DNA of 13,723 nt from Chloroflexota bacterium (GTDB lineage Bacteria; Chloroflexota; UBA11872): the NCBI GenBank assembly GCA_028875175.1, contig JAPPFO010000225.1, positions 1-13,723 of the forward strand, written 5' to 3'. The position numbers and the translations under genes are program-made. Below are positions 1-6,492 of this stretch, one piece after another; the first letter of the stretch is position 1, and each line of letters begins with the position of its first letter. A model generated the notes under the pieces. That model worked only from the letters and a program-made list of their open reading frames with translations. It searched no databases and had not been told where the DNA came from.

Positions 1-33
1 GGAAGCCTGATGCGTATCCTGCGCCGCCGCCAT
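1..33 (-). CDS. Possible 5' end of a leftward gene, cut by the window edge
   Basis: Only the first 11 codons would be inside the window (MAAAQDTHQAS), far too few to name a product. The case for a real start is the upstream context. On the - strand the ATG at 33..31 is preceded by GAGGGTGATC (44..35), nearly the full anti-Shine-Dalgarno complement (GGAGGTGATC). A candidate promoter lies about 40 nt further upstream. A competing reading is a GTG start at 40..38 in another frame (MIDGGGAGYASGF), whose ribosome site would be too close. The upstream DUF3604 gene is also leftward, so a third gene in the same direction is natural. No function is proposed. Confidence 0.3.
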   Translation of the reverse strand, partial: MAAAQDTHQAS

Positions 34-76
34 CGATCACCCTCGCCGGTTTATCGGGTTGGCCCGAACGAAACTG

Positions 77-105
77 AGGCTAGATAGCGACTTCGAACCC
101 GTCAA
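77..105 (-). promoter_or_regulatory. Candidate promoter for the leftward gene at the left edge
   Basis: On the - strand, TTGACG (105..100, five of six to consensus) is followed after 17 nt by TAGCCT (82..77, three of six). Transcription would begin near 70. A short hairpin, TCGGG-TTGG-CCCGA (54..67), would then sit at the very 5' end of the transcript, ahead of the strong ribosome site at 44..35. The -10 box is weak. The rest of 34..175 shows no gene and no T-run terminator after the DUF3604 stop; a 10-bp palindrome AGCAGCTGCT (167..176) touches that stop codon. Confidence 0.33.
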
Positions 106-175
106 CCCGACGCCCCCCACACGCACGCCCGCCGCGCCACATTCCAGGCCCACGCAGCGCGCCTCCAGCAGCTGC

Positions 176-2356
176 TCAGTCTGCTGTTATGTCAACGTAC
201 GTTGGGCTCGACCACGCCATGTGCCCGTCCAGTTGCAGCACGCGAACGTGATACGCGTGAACTCCGCGAGGCGGCGCAGAGTCGACCCACGACAGCCCGG
301 TGTCCATTGGACCGCCGTAGCGCGGGAGCGCCTGTAAGCGCAGGTGCGCGCCCAGCCCCGCCGCCTCCACAAAGATCGGTCCGTGCTCGATCCCTGCCAG
401 CGGCTGCGTGATGGCCAGCGGCTCCGCCGAAAACTCAATCACGGGCTCCGTCAGGTCGGCCAGCTCCAGCCACACCCCGTCATAGTCGCCCGCCGTCTCG
501 CTGCGCCACCGCACGCGCTGCCCGTCGCCCTCGATCAAACCTTCCTCCAGGTGGTCAAAGGCAAACGGCGTGACATCGTGGATTCGCGCTCCTCGCACCA
601 CCAGATGCCCGTCCCACGTCTGCTTGCGCCCGCGCGCAATCCGCAGATTCCCGGTCCACGCCACCAGCACCTGCAACGGATTGCCGGTCGGTGTCCATCG
701 ATAGACGGACTCGCCGTCGCGATACACCGCTATCTCGATAATCGGCGCGGTGCCGTTCACCTCGGCCTCAACCGAAACGTCGCCGCTGGCGACCGTCTCC
801 GCGCCCATGCGTGCGCCCGCGATCCGGGTTTCCACCAGGATTCGCGCACCCGAGCTTCCGTGACAATGGCGCGAGTGCAGACCGTGCCAGATCCCGTCGC
901 GCGTCAGCTCCGCGGCGCGAATGCACGCCAGGCCGCCGTTCACCGGCATCTCGTTGGCATTGGCAAGCGTCGCCCCCGGCCGCCCCATGTGATCGTCGCT
1001 CCCAGCCAGGAAGCCGACCCGCGCCCCGGTCGCCAGCGCCTGCCGCAGAAACCACTCGGAGGTGCCATGCGCCGAGTGAACCTCCACCACCGGCTCCAGT
1101 TCGGAATCGATCCAGCGCAGCTCCGCCCGCCGCCCTCCCACGTGCGGCAGCAGCATCACGTCGTCGCGCCCGCGAAAGCGCGCGTACAGCTCTTCCACGT
1201 TGAGGGCGTCATGCTCCCGATCCAGCGGCCGGCGGTCCTCGATCAGCCAGTGCCCGGAGCGCCAGATGTCGTCGGTCTCCGGAATGCCGCGAAAGATCAC
1301 GTTCCGGTCGCCGCCGACCTCGGTGTTCCCAGACCATTCATACCCGTGAAAACACACAAACTCGCCGTCTGCGTGGATCTCCTCCACTTCGCGCCGCAGC
1401 CGCGCCCAGAACGCGTCCGTGATCTGGAAATCGTTGCCCTGGTGACAGGTGAAGTCCGCACAGGCGAGGTGGCGGGCAAAGTGGAAGTAGTCCGCCGACG
1501 GGTTGGTCCCCACGGTCTCGCCGCTCTGTCCGTGCAAGTCGCCCCACCAACGCCGTTCCGCGGGACGCTCGGCGCCAACCCGGATCGGATTACTGGTCGC
1601 CCGCAGGCCGCTGGCCTGGTCCGTCACTTCGAGCCGGACGATATCGGGCGCCCCCAACGTCAAGCCATCAATCGGAATCACCGGCCCGGAGTCAGTCGCC
1701 GTCCCCAACACCGCGTCGCCGTCGGACACGCCGACCTGGAGCGAAGCGTCAGGCATCTCGGTCGGATTGCCCCACACGTCCTCGAACCGCGCGCGCATCC
1801 TGAACGGCTCGCCCGCCTTCACGTCGCTCGGGGCAATAGCCACCAGCCGAACCGCCGGCCCCGCCACAACCGGAAACGTCAGGAATCCGTCCAGGTCCAG
1901 GAACTCCTGCGCGCCTTTGCAGTCAACCGATACCTGGAACTCGAACGCCTTAACCACCGTCACGGGCGCGCGGATACCGGGACTGCCCTCCGAGGTGTCG
2001 CCGAATGTCAGCTCCAGCCGGTCCCCCGGCCACAGCCCGCCGTCGTCCGTATGAACCGTCAGCGCCGGCACAAACGGCCGCCGGTGCCCGCGCTCGTTGA
2101 ACCGCGCCACCGGCTGGACGGTGCCCTCCGATACGGTGCGTACGGATACGTAACCCGGCGCGCCCGAATCCTCCAGTTGCGGAGCCCCCAACCCCGGCTG
2201 TGCCCGCCACGAGACCCGCACCGCCCCGCGGTCGTCCACCCCGGCCGACCCGGCCGTATACACAATCCGAAATGACACCGGCTGTCCGGCCACCCCCGGC
2301 CCGTCAATCTCCAATCTGGCCGACCCAAGAATCCTGTCTCTGATGCGATCAGCCAT
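176..2356 (-). CDS. DUF3604 family protein with a PHP-like metal-dependent hydrolase core
   Basis: This 726-residue protein has no signal peptide or membrane segment, so it is probably cytoplasmic. Residues from about 1 to 265 look like beta-rich domains. The recognisable DUF3604 core runs from about 270 to 500 and a further beta-rich part follows to the end. Motifs seen: GDLHGQS (272-278), HGYEW (337-341), LLPHVGG (402-408), EVHSAHG (425-431) and GSDDH (452-456), with His275, Glu340, His405, His427, Asp454 and His456 as likely metal ligands. DUF3604 proteins resemble PHP phosphoesterases, but their substrate is unknown. The second position of the first motif is Gln277 where classical PHP proteins have His. 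I chose ATG 2356 because GGAG lies 11 nt upstream; an in-frame GTG at 2368 is the alternative. The gene follows the Nudix gene on the same strand after 231 nt, so the two may or may not be cotranscribed. Confidence 0.85.
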   Translation of the reverse strand: MADRIRDRILGSARLEIDGPGVAGQPVSFRIVYTAGSAGVDDRGAVRVSWRAQPGLGAPQLEDSGAPGYVSVRTVSEGTVQPVARFNERGHRRPFVPALTVHTDDGGLWPGDRLELTFGDTSEGSPGIRAPVTVVKAFEFQVSVDCKGAQEFLDLDGFLTFPVVAGPAVRLVAIAPSDVKAGEPFRMRARFEDVWGNPTEMPDASLQVGVSDGDAVLGTATDSGPVIPIDGLTLGAPDIVRLEVTDQASGLRATSNPIRVGAERPAERRWWGDLHGQSGETVGTNPSADYFHFARHLACADFTCHQGNDFQITDAFWARLRREVEEIHADGEFVCFHGYEWSGNTEVGGDRNVIFRGIPETDDIWRSGHWLIEDRRPLDREHDALNVEELYARFRGRDDVMLLPHVGGRRAELRWIDSELEPVVEVHSAHGTSEWFLRQALATGARVGFLAGSDDHMGRPGATLANANEMPVNGGLACIRAAELTRDGIWHGLHSRHCHGSSGARILVETRIAGARMGAETVASGDVSVEAEVNGTAPIIEIAVYRDGESVYRWTPTGNPLQVLVAWTGNLRIARGRKQTWDGHLVVRGARIHDVTPFAFDHLEEGLIEGDGQRVRWRSETAGDYDGVWLELADLTEPVIEFSAEPLAITQPLAGIEHGPIFVEAAGLGAHLRLQALPRYGGPMDTGLSWVDSAPPRGVHAYHVRVLQLDGHMAWSSPTYVDITAD

Positions 2357-2478
2357 TGCTATTGGCACTCCGGGACGCGGCAGCAGGCCATTCTGCCCTT
2401 TCGCATTGGATCGCGACGCTCGGGGGTCCCAGCCGACACGAGCCGTGGCAACACCCCAATCATGCGCGCCAAGCCTTG

Positions 2479-2494
2479 TGATTCCCGCGAATCA
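2479..2494. repeat. 16-nt inverted repeat upstream of the DUF3604 gene
   Basis: TGATTCCCGCGAATCA has two perfect 6-nt arms around a 4-nt centre. It lies 123 nt upstream of the DUF3604 start, in the 231-nt gap after the Nudix stop. On the - strand a TTGACG box (2510..2505) lies just upstream of it, so the repeat would overlap the -10 region of a promoter built on that box. No good -10 is visible at 16 to 18 nt, so the promoter is not claimed. It could be an operator or an RNA hairpin. Nothing else stands out in 2357..2587. Confidence 0.25.
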
Positions 2495-2587
2495 ACTGCT
2501 GTTCCGTCAAGGTCCACCGGCGAACGGGGCGGCGACACCTACGTTGTCCCGAGCATCTGAGCATGCGTACTCCAGTTGCCGGGGCGT

Positions 2588-3070
2588 TCAGCCCAGGAAC
2601 AGCCTGTACTCGCCGCCGCGAGGATTCTCCACCCCGGCCGGGTACAACAGATTCCGCGAGACCCCGAGCGCCCGCGCCGCGATCGCTCGGTTGACCTCGG
2701 GCACCGGCTCCAGCGCATCCAGTTCAGTCAGCGTCAGGTACTCCGCCCGGTCAACTTCGTCGCCGGGTGACGGTTCGCCAGACTCCGGTCGCATCAGAAA
2801 CACCACGTATGTGCTGTTGGTGTCGTCCCACCGGGTTCGAACGGCCAGGACACCTTGAACCGAGGCCTCAACGCCGGTTTCCTCGCGCACCTCGCGAACC
2901 GCGGCCGCGTCTAGCGTCTCATCTCGATCCACAAACCCACCCGGAATCTGCCAATTGCCGCGACCGTACCGGGAGGCGCGGCGCACAAACAGCACCCTGC
3001 GCCCATCCACCACAGCGCCCCCCACGCCAACGTTGTAGCCCTGGTTGTACTGCTCGAAATCTGTGGCCAC
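2588..3070 (-). CDS. Nudix hydrolase
   Basis: The product is a 160-residue single-domain Nudix protein. The Nudix box is perfect: G45-x5-E51-x7-R59-E60-V-R-E63-E64-T-G66-V67, where the glutamates bind the divalent metal. It is preceded by the usual beta-strand and a GNWQIPGG turn (38-45). The family cleaves nucleoside diphosphates linked to another moiety (ADP-ribose, NADH, oxidised NTPs, and others). The tail after the box gives no clear substrate class, so none is assigned. I chose GTG 3070 because GGGAG (3080..3076) precedes it by 5 nt and the family domain begins directly after. The frame extends upstream to an ATG at 3136, but those extra 22 codons (MCVRLWFII...) look non-coding and lack a ribosome site. 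The gene diverges from the PHP-lon block. Confidence 0.9.
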   Translation of the reverse strand: MATDFEQYNQGYNVGVGGAVVDGRRVLFVRRASRYGRGNWQIPGGFVDRDETLDAAAVREVREETGVEASVQGVLAVRTRWDDTNSTYVVFLMRPESGEPSPGDEVDRAEYLTLTELDALEPVPEVNRAIAARALGVSRNLLYPAGVENPRGGEYRLFLG

Positions 3071-3075
3071 ATTGT

Positions 3076-3080
3076 CTCCC
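3076..3080 (-). promoter_or_regulatory. Shine-Dalgarno that fixes the Nudix start
   Basis: GGGAG on the - strand lies 5 nt before the GTG at 3070. It decides between this start and the upstream in-frame ATG at 3136, which has no comparable site. Confidence 0.55.
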
Positions 3081-3086
3081 AAGGCG

Positions 3087-3099
3087 GAACCGGCGCACG
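3087..3099 (+). repeat. 13-nt direct repeat, copy 1 of the divergent region
   Basis: GAACCGGCGCACG matches GAACTGGCGCACG at 3252..3264 at 12 of 13 positions. This copy lies 16 nt upstream of the Nudix GTG. A shorter related string, GCGCACGTTG, occurs at 3093..3102 and again at 3214..3223. Shared binding sites for a regulator of the divergent pair are possible, but GC-rich chance similarity is not excluded. Confidence 0.3.
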
Positions 3100-3220
3100 T
3101 TGACCTCCCGATTATGAACCATAGGCGAACGCACAATCATTCGTCGCCCCTGATTCGCCCGGCCAGCGCATGCCTTCAAGCGGCAAACCGGCCTATGGCA
3201 GCCGGCAGCGACCGCGCACG

Positions 3221-3250
3221 TTGTAGCCGTGCGCCTCCACTCCCTAGAAT
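3221..3250 (+). promoter_or_regulatory. Candidate promoter for the PHP-lon unit
   Basis: TAGAAT (3245..3250, five of six to the -10 consensus) is preceded after 18 nt by TTGTAG (3221..3226, three of six to the -35). Transcription would start near 3257, giving a leader of about 38 nt before the ATG at 3295. It is the best-looking promoter on this strand in the divergent gap. The -35 is weak. Confidence 0.38.
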
Positions 3251-3251
3251 C

Positions 3252-3264
3252 GAACTGGCGCACG
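3252..3264 (+). repeat. 13-nt direct repeat, copy 2 of the divergent region
   Basis: GAACTGGCGCACG is the near-exact partner of 3087..3099. It begins 2 nt after the candidate -10 box and covers the likely transcription start of the PHP-lon unit, a position where a bound protein could repress. Confidence 0.3.
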
Positions 3265-3294
3265 ACGCCGCCCCAACCACTGGTCACCAAATCC

Positions 3295-3972
3295 ATGCTC
3301 TTTGACTTTCAGACCCATACGTTCTTCAGCGACGGCGTTCTGTCGCCAATGGAACTGCTGCGCCGCTGCCATGTCTCCGGCTACACGGGCATGGCCATTA
3401 CTGACCATGCCAGCCCGGCGAACGTGCAGAGCATCGTCGAGGCCGTGGCCCGCGATTGTCGAGTAGCAGAATCTGCCTGGGGCATGGTGGCCCTGGCCGG
3501 TGTGGAAATCACCCACGTACCGCCCGCCGCGATCGACCGGGTGGCGCGCATGGCAGCGGAAGCCGGGGCGGAGTTCATTGCCGTTCACGGCGAGACCATC
3601 GTCGAGCCAGTGGCTGCGGGCACTAACCGCGCGGCTCTGGAGTCGGAATACGTGCATGCGCTGGTGCATCCAGGCCTGCTCAGCCACGAACTGGGCCATG
3701 TCGCTCGGCAAAACGGCAAGTTCGTCGAACTTTCGGCCCGTCGCGGCCATTCACTCACCAATGGCCACGTGGCAAACGTATGTCGGGAGGCGGGAGCAAA
3801 GCTCCTCGTGAATAGCGACGCGCACGAACCTGGTGACCTGCTCACCGAGGCGCTGTCCCGCCGGGTTGCGCGCGGCGCCGGTCTCGACGCCGATGAGACG
3901 GAGACCGCTCTGCTGGACAACGCGCTGGAGCTCCTCGCGCGACTGGGTCGATCCATCGCGAAAGGCTCCTGA
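3295..3972 (+). CDS. PHP-domain phosphoesterase (histidinol-phosphatase-like)
   Basis: This 225-residue protein is one compact PHP domain, the fold of histidinol phosphatases and of the bacterial DNA polymerase III alpha PHP domain, which uses a trinuclear metal site. Motifs in order: FQTHTFFSDG (5-14), ITDH (35-38), GVEI (69-72), VHGE (97-100), HPG (125-127) and NSDAHEP (173-179). Probable ligands are His8, Asp37-His38, Glu71, His98, His125, Asp175 and His177. The first histidine of the usual HxH is Gln6. It lacks the longer HisK/HisJ body and no his genes are nearby, so a role in histidine synthesis is not supported and the substrate is unknown. ATG 3295 places the first beta-strand at the N-terminus as in the family. 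No strong ribosome site is visible, and an in-frame GTG at 3229 lies upstream. The stop is 5 nt before lon. Confidence 0.85.
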   Translation: MLFDFQTHTFFSDGVLSPMELLRRCHVSGYTGMAITDHASPANVQSIVEAVARDCRVAESAWGMVALAGVEITHVPPAAIDRVARMAAEAGAEFIAVHGETIVEPVAAGTNRAALESEYVHALVHPGLLSHELGHVARQNGKFVELSARRGHSLTNGHVANVCREAGAKLLVNSDAHEPGDLLTEALSRRVARGAGLDADETETALLDNALELLARLGRSIAKGS

Positions 3973-3977
3973 GCCCA

Positions 3978-6392
3978 ATGGCGGACACCACACTGCTGCG
4001 AGACGGCCAAAGGCCAGCGGCCGAACACGAGGAGGCTGGCGCCAGCCGGCAGTCCGGCGATTTCGACGACGGTCCCATCGAGGTTGACCTCCCCGTGCTC
4101 CCGCTGCGCGGCGAAACCCTGTTCCCAATCCCCGACACGGTGAACTCATTCGTGGTGGGTCGTGAGCAGTCCCTGGCTGCAATCGAACAGGCATTGAGCC
4201 TGGACCGCCGTGTACTGGCCATCAGTCAGCACGATCCCGACGCCGAAACCGTGACCTTCAGCGACCTGCACGAGGTTGGGACCGAAGCCAAAATCGCGCG
4301 CGTGCTCAAGCTGCCCGATGGAAGTACCAGCGTGCTGGCCGAAGGCATCCGACGCGTGCGGGCCATTACCCCGGTTGCCGAACACCCGTTCATCCGCGCG
4401 ATCGGCTGGGTCGTGGAAGAACTGGACGAGGCCCCTGTGGAAGCCCAGGAGCTGATGCCACGCACGCTGGACTTGTTCCACCACGTCGTCGAACTCAACG
4501 AGGCGACGCCGGACGAGGCCTACATCCGGGCCATGAATGCCGAGGCGCCCGGCTTGCTGGCCGACATTGTTGCGGCCTCCTTGAACCTGGTGCCCGGCAC
4601 CCAGCAGGAAGTGCTGGAGATTCGGGAAGTCTCCGAGCGGTTGCGACTGGTACACGCGGTTCTCGAAGAGGAAATCCGGGTCCTGGAACTCGAACGACAA
4701 CTCCGCGACGACGTGCGCGAGGAAGTCGACAAGGACCAGCGCGAATTCATCCTGCGCGAACAGCTGCGAACCATCACCAAGGAGCTTGGCGAAACCAGCG
4801 CCCAGAACACTGAGATCGGTGAGTTCCGCGACAAGCTCGAGGCCGGCGCCTATCCGCCGGCCGTCATGGAACGCGGGCTCAAGGAAATCGATCGCCTCAA
4901 TGCCATGCCGCCGGGGTCCCCCGAGGCCAGCATGGTTCGGAACTACCTGGAGTGGCTCACGGAACTCCCGTGGAAGAAGCGCACCCGCGACAACACCGAC
5001 ATCAAGCGAGCGGCGCGAATCCTGGACACCCACCACCACGGTCTGGATCGGGTGAAGGAGCGGCTACTCGAGTACATCGCGGTCCGTCGGCTGGCGCGGC
5101 AGTCGCGCAGCCCGATTCTGTGCTTCGTCGGTCCGCCCGGGGTGGGAAAGACCAGCCTGGGCCAGTCCATTGCCCAGGCGTTGTCACGCAAGTTCGTGCG
5201 CGTCTCGCTGGGCGGTGTCCGAGACGAAGCCGAAATCCGCGGACACCGCATGACCTACATCGGTTCCATGCCGGGCCGCATTCTGCAAATGATGCGCCAG
5301 GCGGGAACCGTGAATCCCGTGTTCATGATTGACGAACTGGACAAGCTGGGGGTCGACTTCCGTGGAGATCCCGCCGCCGCGCTCCTCGAAGTCCTCGATC
5401 CCGAGCAGAACGCGGCCTTCAGTGACCACTATCTCGAAATCCCCTACGACCTCAGTCGCGTCATCTTCATCGCCACGGCCAATACGTTGGAAGGCCTGCC
5501 GCCGGCCCTGATCGATCGAATGGAGGTCGTCGAGCTTCCCGGCTACGTGGAGGACGAGAAACTCGCCATAGCCGAGCAGTTCCTCGTTCCACGAGAACTG
5601 GAAGAACATGGGCTGGAAGCGGATGCCGTGCGCTTCACGCGCGGCGCGCTGACGCGGGTGATCCGCGAATACACTCGTGAGGCTGGCGTGCGCGGGCTCA
5701 CGCGGTCTATCGCCGCCATGGCGCGCAAACGAGCCCTGGCACGGGCTGAGGGCCGCGACACCGATTGGAATATTCGCGCTCGCGACGTGCCCAAAGTCCT
5801 GGGCCCTCCCCGCTTTCGCTTCGGCGCAACGGAAACCGAGGCCAGCGTCGGCGCCGCAATGGCCGTGTTCAGCACGTCAGGCGGCGGCGACCTGTCGCCC
5901 GTGGAAGTCTCCGTGGCGCCGGGAACCGGCCGAATCATCCTCACTGGGCTGCTCGGCAGCGTGATGAAGGAGTCCGCCCACGCGGCGCTTACCTACGCGC
6001 GGGCGCGGGCCGACCGGCTCGACAATGACCGGCGCGACTTCGCTGAATTGGACGTACACGTGCACGTTCCCTCAGGTGCCCTGCCGAAAGAGGGGCCGTC
6101 GGCGGGCTTGGCCGTCGTCGTGGCTCTCATCTCCGCCCTCAAGGGCGCCAAAGTTCGCCACGACCTCACCTTGACCGGCGAAATCACTTTGCAGGGCCGC
6201 GTGCTGCCCGTCGACTCCATCAAGCCGAAGGTGCTGGGCGCACACCGGGCTGGCGTGCGCCGGTTCGTGCTACCGCAAGGCAACCGCCAGGACCTGGCGG
6301 AGCTTCCCGTCCACGTCCGGGCCGACATCCAGTTCATTGAAGTCGCCACCGTGGAGGGCGCGCTGCAGCACGCGCTCATCGACGGCGCCTAG
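3978..6392 (+). CDS. lon: ATP-dependent protease Lon (LonA type)
   Basis: Lon is a cytosolic homohexameric AAA+ protease that degrades misfolded and regulatory proteins. The 804 residues have the full family layout: N-terminal substrate domain (about 35-235), helical linker with coiled coil (about 236-335), AAA+ module, and Ser-Lys protease domain (about 620-800). Walker A is GPPGVGKT (385-392) and Walker B is VFMIDELD (448-455). The EIRGHR loop is at 419-424 and the sensor-2 region REAGVRGL at 567-574. The catalytic dyad is Ser708 in PKEGPSAG and Lys751. Unusually, the loop before Lys751 reads VLPVDSIKPK where most Lons have VLPxGGxKEK. The strand entering the protease domain (about 625-645) is also atypical, with VFSTSGGGDLSPVEV. 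The start is 5 nt after the PHP stop, suggesting coexpression. AAAGG at 3961..3965 is a weak, distant ribosome site. Confidence 0.97.
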   Translation: MADTTLLRDGQRPAAEHEEAGASRQSGDFDDGPIEVDLPVLPLRGETLFPIPDTVNSFVVGREQSLAAIEQALSLDRRVLAISQHDPDAETVTFSDLHEVGTEAKIARVLKLPDGSTSVLAEGIRRVRAITPVAEHPFIRAIGWVVEELDEAPVEAQELMPRTLDLFHHVVELNEATPDEAYIRAMNAEAPGLLADIVAASLNLVPGTQQEVLEIREVSERLRLVHAVLEEEIRVLELERQLRDDVREEVDKDQREFILREQLRTITKELGETSAQNTEIGEFRDKLEAGAYPPAVMERGLKEIDRLNAMPPGSPEASMVRNYLEWLTELPWKKRTRDNTDIKRAARILDTHHHGLDRVKERLLEYIAVRRLARQSRSPILCFVGPPGVGKTSLGQSIAQALSRKFVRVSLGGVRDEAEIRGHRMTYIGSMPGRILQMMRQAGTVNPVFMIDELDKLGVDFRGDPAAALLEVLDPEQNAAFSDHYLEIPYDLSRVIFIATANTLEGLPPALIDRMEVVELPGYVEDEKLAIAEQFLVPRELEEHGLEADAVRFTRGALTRVIREYTREAGVRGLTRSIAAMARKRALARAEGRDTDWNIRARDVPKVLGPPRFRFGATETEASVGAAMAVFSTSGGGDLSPVEVSVAPGTGRIILTGLLGSVMKESAHAALTYARARADRLDNDRRDFAELDVHVHVPSGALPKEGPSAGLAVVVALISALKGAKVRHDLTLTGEITLQGRVLPVDSIKPKVLGAHRAGVRRFVLPQGNRQDLAELPVHVRADIQFIEVATVEGALQHALIDGA

Positions 6393-6492
6393 CCTGGCAA
6401 CCGGCCGCCGCGAGTCCGCTTGTGCCGTTGTCCTCCCGCTATCCTGATGCCCAGGCGGCTCTCGCCGCGCCCTGCCAATCCCGGATTCGTTG

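Noticed and set aside
54..67. TCGGG-TTGG-CCCGA hairpin as a terminator
   Set aside because: The stem is five base pairs with no following T-run on either strand.
86..106. TTCGAA with neighbouring bases resembling a tRNA T-loop on the - strand
   Set aside because: The flanking bases do not form the 5-bp T-stem and no acceptor or anticodon arm is present.
344..2275. A 643-codon open frame on the + strand opposite the DUF3604 gene
   Set aside because: It is rich in Arg, Pro, His and Gln with no recognisable motif, as expected antisense to a GC-rich gene, whereas the - strand frame shows clear DUF3604 motifs.
3119..3198. 8-bp inverted repeat CCATAGGC / GCCTATGG in the divergent region
   Set aside because: An 8-bp match is expected by chance at a substantial rate in a 224-nt region, and extension fails at both ends.
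4146..5039. A 297-codon open frame on the - strand opposite lon
   Set aside because: No family signature; lies entirely within the well-supported lon gene.
6420..6445. TTGTGC with TATCCT as a promoter for mreB
   Set aside because: The spacer is only 14 nt and both boxes are weak; not listed as a feature.
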